Assembly (NCBI GenBank): GCA_002431915.1
Contig: DJEP01000053.1
Location: 22,898-33,743, forward strand
DNA length: 10,846 nt
Origin: Lachnospiraceae bacterium UBA5895
GTDB taxonomy: Bacteria > Bacillota > Clostridia > Lachnospirales > Lachnospiraceae
Direction: 5' to 3'
Notes under the pieces: generated by a model
The model's database searches: none
Seen by the model: only the letters and a program-made list of their open reading frames with translations
Told to the model about the DNA's origin: nothing
Shown: positions 7,165 to 10,846 of the stretch, in pieces
Layout: each line of letters starts with the position of its first letter
How positions within the stretch are numbered: position 1 is the stretch's first letter
Position numbers and translations under genes: made by a program

Positions 7165-9303
7165 ATGGCAATGAGAATGTCAGGTCTGATGTCCGGTATG
7201 GACACAGAGAGTATCATTCAGGAACTGGTATCTGCCAAGCAGACCAAAGTAGACGATGCGAAGAAAGCCCAGACCAAACTGGAATGGAAGCAGGACGCGT
7301 GGAAGTCTCTCAATACCAAACTGAAGAATCTGCAGTCCAAATATCTGAATAACATGCGCTTTGTCTCTTCTTACAGTAAGAGAACCACAAAAGTATCCAA
7401 CAGCAACGCTGTCAGCGTAATCACCGGTGAAAATGCGGTAAACGGCGTACAGTCTCTGCAGATCAATCAGCTGGCGAAGACCGGTTACCTCACCGGCGCA
7501 CAGATCAAAGCCAGTGACGGAAGCAGTCTGACTGCAGCGTCCAAGTTAAGTGATTTGGGTGTGACCGGAGAAGGTACCTTTAATATCACTGCCGGTGGAA
7601 AAAGCGTGGACATTACAGTAAATGGCGACAGCACCATTTCCGATGTACTGAATAAGCTGAAGGAAGCAGGTGTCAATGCCAGCTTCGATGCGAAGAATCA
7701 GAGATTCTTCGTCAGCGCTTCCGCATCCGGTGAAGCCAGTGATTTCAGCATTACCGCATCTGATGAGAACGGCGACAGAGCAATGGCTGCTTTAGGATTG
7801 AAAGCAAAGCTGACCGGTGACAATGGCGATAAAACAACCCTTGATAAATACCGTGAGTATGCAGCTTTCTATGTAAGCGGTGACGATGCAGCTACCCTTG
7901 CGAATATTAACAAGGATGGCAGAATCACGAAGGATATCGATTCCCGTGTAAGCAGTTATCTGGAGCAGTATAAGTCCCTGCTCAGCACTAAGAGTGATGC
8001 GCAGAAGAAGATCGATGAGATCAATGAGAAATACAAGGATTCCAGTCTGGATACTGTAGAAAATTACGCAACCCAGTTGGAAGCAAAGCAGAAAGAGAAG
8101 ACCGAGCTGGAAGAAAAGATCAAGAATCTGACAGACGGTGATGAAAAAGATGACGCCCAGAAGAAACTGGATGAAGTCAATGAGGCGATGAAAGATCTGT
8201 CTGAGAAAAAGACAGATGCCCAGGCCCTGGCAAGCGCGCAGAAAAATGTTAGCGATGCAGATGCAAAGATTGCAGATGTGAAACAGTACATTAACGTAAC
8301 CGAGAGCACCGATGCAGACGGCAATACCACTTACAGTGCAAAAGCTACGGATAAGCTGACAGAGGAAGTAAAGAACAGCTATCTGGCAAAGGCAAAATAT
8401 GCTTCCGATGTAGTGACAGCTATTGATAGCGGAACCTATAAGGATGCCGGAGCTACCAAGATCAAGGGTCAGGATGCTGAGATTACCCTGAACGGTGCAA
8501 AATTTACCGGAAGTACCAACGTGTTCGAAATCAACGGTCTGACCTTTACCGCATTGAGTGAGACTGCGGATGGCGAAGAAATCACTGTTACCACGGAAGA
8601 TGATGTTGATGGCATCTACGATATGGTAAAGAATTTCCTCAAGGAGTACAATTCCATCATCAATGAGATGGACAAGCTGTACAATGCAGACTCTGCCAAG
8701 GGATATGAACCTCTGACAGATGATGAGAAGGATGCCATGTCCGATTCTGAGGTAGAGAAATACGAGACTAAGATCAAGGATGCCCTGCTTCGCAGAGACA
8801 GTAACTTGTCTACCATCAGTTCTGCATTGAAAAATATTATGGCGGGCGGTGTAGATGTGAACGGTAAGACCATGTATCTCAGTGATTTCGGTATTGAGAC
8901 ACTGGGATACTTCGAAGCAACCGACAATGAGAAAAATGCTTACCACATTGCCGGAGATCCGGATGATGCCAATACCTCCGGTGATTCGGATGTACTGAAG
9001 AGCATGATCAGCAATGATCCGGATACGGTCATCACTTTCTTCTCATCTCTGTCCAAGAACCTGTATACCAAGATGAGCGATCTCTCCAAATCCGTAGACG
9101 GATATCGCTCTTATGGAAGTTTTTATGATGACAAGAAGATGACTTCGGATTATAATGATTATAAGACGAAGATCTCCGAGCTGGAAGAGAAACTGAACGA
9201 CTACGAGGATAAATGGTATTCCAAATTCTCCAAGATGGAGACAGCTCTTGCAAAGCTGCAGAGTAATTCCAGTGCGGTGACAAGCTTGTTAGGAGGATCA
9301 TGA
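7165..9303 (+). CDS. fliD: Flagellar filament cap protein FliD (HAP2), with central helical insertion
   Basis: FliD forms the cap at the filament tip under which flagellin subunits fold into place. Residues 1-100 are the FliD N-terminal domain (MRMSGLMSGMDTESIIQELV, then a helix rich in Lys and Gln). Residues about 100-213 form the beta-rich D2/D3 part and end AMAALGL. The normal continuation, GQDAEITLNGAKF then STNVFEINGLTFTA, only resumes at 435-464. Between them lies an extra block of roughly 215 residues, much of it charged coiled coil (about 262-375). The C-terminal domain (480-712) has YDMVKNFLKEYNSIINEMD and ends with a long helix before SLLGGS. Length 712 is far above the usual 450-500. 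It has no Cys, in contrast to FlgL and FlgK2. AGGAGG at 7151-7156 sets the start. Its last codons contain the fliS ribosome binding site. Confidence 0.94.
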   Translation: MAMRMSGLMSGMDTESIIQELVSAKQTKVDDAKKAQTKLEWKQDAWKSLNTKLKNLQSKYLNNMRFVSSYSKRTTKVSNSNAVSVITGENAVNGVQSLQINQLAKTGYLTGAQIKASDGSSLTAASKLSDLGVTGEGTFNITAGGKSVDITVNGDSTISDVLNKLKEAGVNASFDAKNQRFFVSASASGEASDFSITASDENGDRAMAALGLKAKLTGDNGDKTTLDKYREYAAFYVSGDDAATLANINKDGRITKDIDSRVSSYLEQYKSLLSTKSDAQKKIDEINEKYKDSSLDTVENYATQLEAKQKEKTELEEKIKNLTDGDEKDDAQKKLDEVNEAMKDLSEKKTDAQALASAQKNVSDADAKIADVKQYINVTESTDADGNTTYSAKATDKLTEEVKNSYLAKAKYASDVVTAIDSGTYKDAGATKIKGQDAEITLNGAKFTGSTNVFEINGLTFTALSETADGEEITVTTEDDVDGIYDMVKNFLKEYNSIINEMDKLYNADSAKGYEPLTDDEKDAMSDSEVEKYETKIKDALLRRDSNLSTISSALKNIMAGGVDVNGKTMYLSDFGIETLGYFEATDNEKNAYHIAGDPDDANTSGDSDVLKSMISNDPDTVITFFSSLSKNLYTKMSDLSKSVDGYRSYGSFYDDKKMTSDYNDYKTKISELEEKLNDYEDKWYSKFSKMETALAKLQSNSSAVTSLLGGS

Positions 9304-9304
9304 T

Positions 9305-9691
9305 ATGGCGTTACCCAATGCCTATGCGCAGTACAATAACAGTAAAGTGTTGACTGCTTCCCCGGCGGAACTGACACTGATGCTCTATGAAGGAGCTATT
9401 AAGTTCTGCAATATTGCGGAAGTGGCAATCGAAGAAAAAGATATTGAAAAGGCACATAACAATATCCGCAAGGTGCAGAATATCATTGGATATCTGCAGT
9501 CTACGCTGGATACAAAATATCCCGTAGCACAGGATTTCATCAATATCTATGATTATTTGGCTAGAAGATTGGTTCAGGCAAATGTCAAGAAAGATAAGGA
9601 AATCCTGGAAGAGATCAATATGCATCTTCATTCCGTAAGAGACACCTGGAAAGAAGTTATGCGTATCAATCGAGAGAAAGGGGTTATCTGA
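9305..9691 (+). CDS. fliS: Flagellar export chaperone FliS
   Basis: FliS is a cytosolic four-helix chaperone that wraps the C-terminus of flagellin, keeps it from polymerising and delivers it to the export apparatus. In B. subtilis it also favours the FliW-CsrA balance by binding flagellin together with FliW. The 128-residue protein has the family start (NAYAQYNNSKVLTASPAELT), followed by LMLYEGAIKFCNIAE, NIRKVQNIIGYLQSTLD and YDYLARRLVQAN, all typical FliS segments at normal length. The start codon lies one base after the fliD stop, and its ribosome binding site AGGAGGA (9291-9297) is inside fliD, so the two are probably translationally coupled. Confidence 0.97.
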   Translation: MALPNAYAQYNNSKVLTASPAELTLMLYEGAIKFCNIAEVAIEEKDIEKAHNNIRKVQNIIGYLQSTLDTKYPVAQDFINIYDYLARRLVQANVKKDKEILEEINMHLHSVRDTWKEVMRINREKGVI

Positions 9692-10164
9692 TGGAAAGTC
9701 AGCTGACGATATTGTCCGAAAGCCTGGATCGCAAGCTGGAGGTATTGCAGAAGATTCAGGAATACAATAAACGACAGGAGAAAATCTTCTCCGCAGAGAA
9801 GGTGGATATCAGTCAGTTCGATGCTGCCGTGGAGGAGAAACAGCACCTGATCGATGAAGTGGTACGCTTGGATGACGGCTTTGAAATCATGTATGAAAAG
9901 CTGGCAAAAGAACTGGAAGGCAACAGACAGCGCTACGCAGTACAGATTAAGGAGTTGCAGGCCAAGGTAGCCAAAGTGACAGAGCTCAGTGTGTCCGTAC
10001 AGGCACAGGAAGCCCGGAACAAGAAACTGGTCGAGAACTATTTTGCCCGGGAACGTGCCGGAATCGGCCAAAGACGCAAGAGTGCCAAAAGTGCCTTTGA
10101 CTACTACAAGAGCATGAGCGGTGCCGGATATGTACCGCCTCAGATGTACGACAATAAACAATAA
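9691..10164 (+). CDS. FliT/FlgN-like coiled-coil flagellar chaperone (candidate)
   Basis: The gene's ATG shares its A with the fliS stop codon (TGATG at 9689-9693), strong evidence that it is made together with fliS. The 157-residue product has no signal peptide or membrane segment. It is helical and highly charged from residue 1 to about 135, with heptad-like stretches such as EIMYEKLAKELEGNRQ and KELQAKVAKVTEL. The C-terminus is a Gly/Pro/Tyr-rich tail ending YDNKQ. Position after fliS is where fliT lies in many flagellar loci, and FliT binds FliD and export components. Overall build and the aromatic-Asp-x-Lys-Gln ending also resemble the FlgN at the left edge of the window. I therefore infer an FliD- or FlgK/L-type export chaperone. 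I cannot separate FliT from FlgN by sequence alone, so no symbol is given. Confidence 0.75.
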   Translation: MESQLTILSESLDRKLEVLQKIQEYNKRQEKIFSAEKVDISQFDAAVEEKQHLIDEVVRLDDGFEIMYEKLAKELEGNRQRYAVQIKELQAKVAKVTELSVSVQAQEARNKKLVENYFARERAGIGQRRKSAKSAFDYYKSMSGAGYVPPQMYDNKQ

Positions 10165-10178
10165 ATACATTAGCGGAG

Positions 10179-10208
10179 GGAAGCAGATATTATATCTGCT
10201 TCCTTTTT
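10179..10208 (+). terminator. Strong intrinsic terminator ending the flaG-fliD-fliS operon
   Basis: GGAAGCAGATAT (10179-10190) and ATATCTGCTTCC (10192-10203) are perfect complements around a single T, realistically a 10-pair stem with a five-base loop, followed at once by TTTTT (10204-10208). It begins 14 bases after the FliT-like stop codon. Confidence 0.92.
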
Positions 10209-10227
10209 GCAATATACATTTCTGTGT

Positions 10228-10268
10228 ATTTCGGCTAATTCATAATCAGAATACAAATTAGCCGAAAT
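10228..10268. repeat. 13-base perfect inverted repeat in the intergenic tail
   Basis: ATTTCGGCTAATT (10228-10240) and AATTAGCCGAAAT (10256-10268) are exact complements around a 15-base AT-rich spacer. No T-tract follows on either strand, so a plain terminator is unlikely. Its 3' part overlaps a smaller pair, TTATGA (10268-10273) and TCATAA (10282-10287). It could be a regulator site, the stem of a structured RNA, or part of a small mobile element. Confidence 0.7.
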
Positions 10269-10273
10269 TATGA

Positions 10274-10302
10274 TTGATTTATCATAAGCAATATGCTATT
10301 GT
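10274..10302 (+). promoter_or_regulatory. Possible housekeeping promoter upstream of the small gene
   Basis: TTGATT (10274-10279), 17 bases, TATTGT (10297-10302): four of six matches at each element with ideal spacing. The next inverted repeat (10304-10331) would cover the start site, where an operator commonly sits. In AT-rich DNA such matches arise easily by chance, so support is modest. Confidence 0.3.
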
Positions 10303-10303
10303 A

Positions 10304-10331
10304 ATGTCACGAAAAAGTAATTTCGTGACAT
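10304..10331. repeat. 11-base perfect inverted repeat, operator-like
   Basis: ATGTCACGAAA (10304-10314) and TTTCGTGACAT (10321-10331) are exact complements separated by the six bases AAGTAA. Size and spacing fit either a dimeric regulator's operator or a short RNA hairpin. I do not recognise a named regulator for this sequence. It is followed by AT-rich sequence without a proper T-tract. Confidence 0.7.
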
Positions 10332-10373
10332 ATTTATCAAATCTTTTTATTTCAAAAATGTTTTACTCAGGTG

Positions 10374-10400
10374 TTTCACCATTGATTTCAATGCATGAAA
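10374..10400. repeat. Small imperfect inverted repeat before the small gene
   Basis: TTTCA (10374-10378) pairs with TGAAA (10396-10400), and CATTGA (10380-10385) with TCAATG (10388-10393), with a 1x2 internal loop. In a message begun upstream it would form a hairpin ending 10 bases before the ribosome binding site of the following gene. It is short and could be incidental. Confidence 0.4.
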
Positions 10401-10421
10401 AACATAAAATGGAGGTATTTT

Positions 10422-10652
10422 ATGGGGAAAATGAACGGTATTACTAATAAATTTATATTTGATGAGGGGGAAAGTGTAAATATGTGTGAAGGTGTACAGG
10501 GAATGATTGATGATGCTGTGGAAGAAGAGGTGATTCAGAATATCAGGAATCTCATGAAAAATATGAATCTGACAGCGCAGCAGGCTGCAGAGGCGATAGG
10601 ACTGAGCGAAGAGAAGAAGCAGCAGAGTGTATTGAAAAAAATGGAAATTTAA
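10422..10652 (+). CDS. Small protein resembling the C-terminal tail of Rpn/PD-(D/E)XK transposase-nucleases
   Basis: The 76-residue product has its own ribosome binding site, GGAGGT (10411-10416), five bases before ATG 10422. An earlier in-frame ATG at 10395 has no such site. Residues 23-65 (MCEGVQGMIDDA, then IRNLMKNMNLTAQQAAEAIG and LSEEKKQQ) have the form seen at the end of Rpn-family recombination-promoting nuclease/putative transposase proteins: a short MCE motif, a helix, then a small helix-turn unit with NLT-xx-QAxEAxG. The nuclease core with its Asp/Glu-x-Lys residues is absent, and nothing upstream encodes it. It may be a remnant of a decayed copy or a free-standing small protein kept on its own. 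The intact frame, ribosome binding site and own terminator favour an expressed gene. The family link is from memory of the pattern, not a search. Confidence 0.65.
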   Translation: MGKMNGITNKFIFDEGESVNMCEGVQGMIDDAVEEEVIQNIRNLMKNMNLTAQQAAEAIGLSEEKKQQSVLKKMEI

Positions 10653-10672
10653 TTTGGATCATATAAACATAC

Positions 10673-10741
10673 AAAAAGGAAGCAAGTACCCCACTCAAGA
10701 ATACGTAAGTAAACAAGTGGTAAAAAACTGCTTCCTTTTTT
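10673..10741 (+). terminator. Terminator with long loop after the small gene
   Basis: AAAAAGGAAGCA (10673-10684) is the exact complement of TGCTTCCTTTTT (10729-10740), a 12-pair stem with a T-run on the 3' side and an A-run on the 5' side, so it can work in both directions. The 44-base loop holds a further short stem, CCACT (10691-10695) with AGTGG (10716-10720). Its 3' arm repeats that of the terminator at 10179-10208. Confidence 0.8.
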
Positions 10742-10810
10742 CAAATTATATCCTACAAAAATAATGAGGTCAACAACTTTATATAAAAACTAAATGAAAA
10801 GGGGAAATAC

Positions 10811-10846
10811 ATGAGTGAAATTAAACTAGTAGACAGTAAATTAATT
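10811..10846 (+). CDS. Start of an unidentified gene, cut by the window edge
   Basis: An ATG at 10811 opens a frame of 12 codons, beginning MSEIKLVDSKLI, that is still open at the window end. AAAAGGGGA (10797-10805) lies five bases upstream as a reasonable ribosome binding site. The visible residues are too few for identification. The AT-rich leader from 10742 has TTATATAA at 10779-10786 as a possible -10 region without a convincing -35. Confidence 0.55.
   Translation, partial: MSEIKLVDSKLI

Noticed and set aside
7792..8946. Long open frame of 384 codons on the minus strand, opposite fliD
   Set aside because: It lies wholly inside the well-supported fliD gene. Its product is rich in Ile, Leu, Phe and Cys, as expected from reading the complement of Lys/Asp/Glu-rich codons, and it has no recognisable domain.
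10382..10410. TTGATT-N17-TAAAAT as promoter of the small gene
   Set aside because: The match is good, but transcription would begin near 10417, after the ribosome binding site at 10411-10416. It is inconsistent with the best start codon and is probably chance in AT-rich DNA.
1..10846. CRISPR arrays, tRNA or rRNA genes, complete insertion sequences
   Set aside because: No regularly spaced direct repeats, no tRNA- or rRNA-like stretches, and no transposase with catalytic core were seen on either strand.

Overview
The window is a late flagellar (filament and hook-filament junction) locus, all on the + strand, with a short AT-rich accessory tail at the right end. Gene order, the FliW-CsrA pair, FlaG-FliD-FliS, GGAGG-type ribosome binding sites and the extended, partly cysteine-containing junction proteins point to a motile anaerobic Firmicute. 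Most probably it is one of the Lachnospiraceae (Roseburia/Butyrivibrio/Eubacterium-like). This assignment is by gene content and protein style, not by a database search.

Layout: (1) 1-4127, the end of an FlgN-type chaperone gene followed by two tandem, clearly different FlgK (HAP1) genes of 575 and 640 codons. (2) 4127-4272, a 145-base gap with a 66-base palindromic element that begins on the last base of the flgK2 stop codon, a weak terminator-like hairpin, and the flgL leader. (3) 4273-6537, flgL (large, 520 codons, 8 Cys), fliW and csrA, closed by a terminator-like hairpin at 6564-6600. (4) 6593-10208, a sigma-28-type promoter (TAAT-N15-ACCGATAA) whose -35 lies in the T-tract of that terminator, then flaG, fliD (712 codons, with an inserted helical domain), fliS and a FliT/FlgN-like coiled-coil gene, closed by a strong terminator. 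(5) 10209-10846, AT-rich sequence with at least three inverted repeats, a 76-codon gene resembling only the C-terminal tail of Rpn/PD-(D/E)XK transposase-nuclease proteins, another strong terminator, and the first 12 codons of an unidentified gene.

How the genes work together: FlgN and the FliT-like protein are probable export chaperones for the junction and cap proteins. FlgK and FlgL form the hook-filament junction, FliD caps the filament, FliS escorts flagellin, and FlaG affects filament length. FliW and CsrA form the partner switch that couples flagellin level to flagellin mRNA translation. The flagellin gene itself is outside the window. The most notable points are the tandem divergent flgK genes, the roughly 215-residue helical insertion in FliD, the palindromic element abutting flgK2, the terminator/sigma-28 promoter overlap, and the palindrome-dense tail with its orphan Rpn-like C-terminus.
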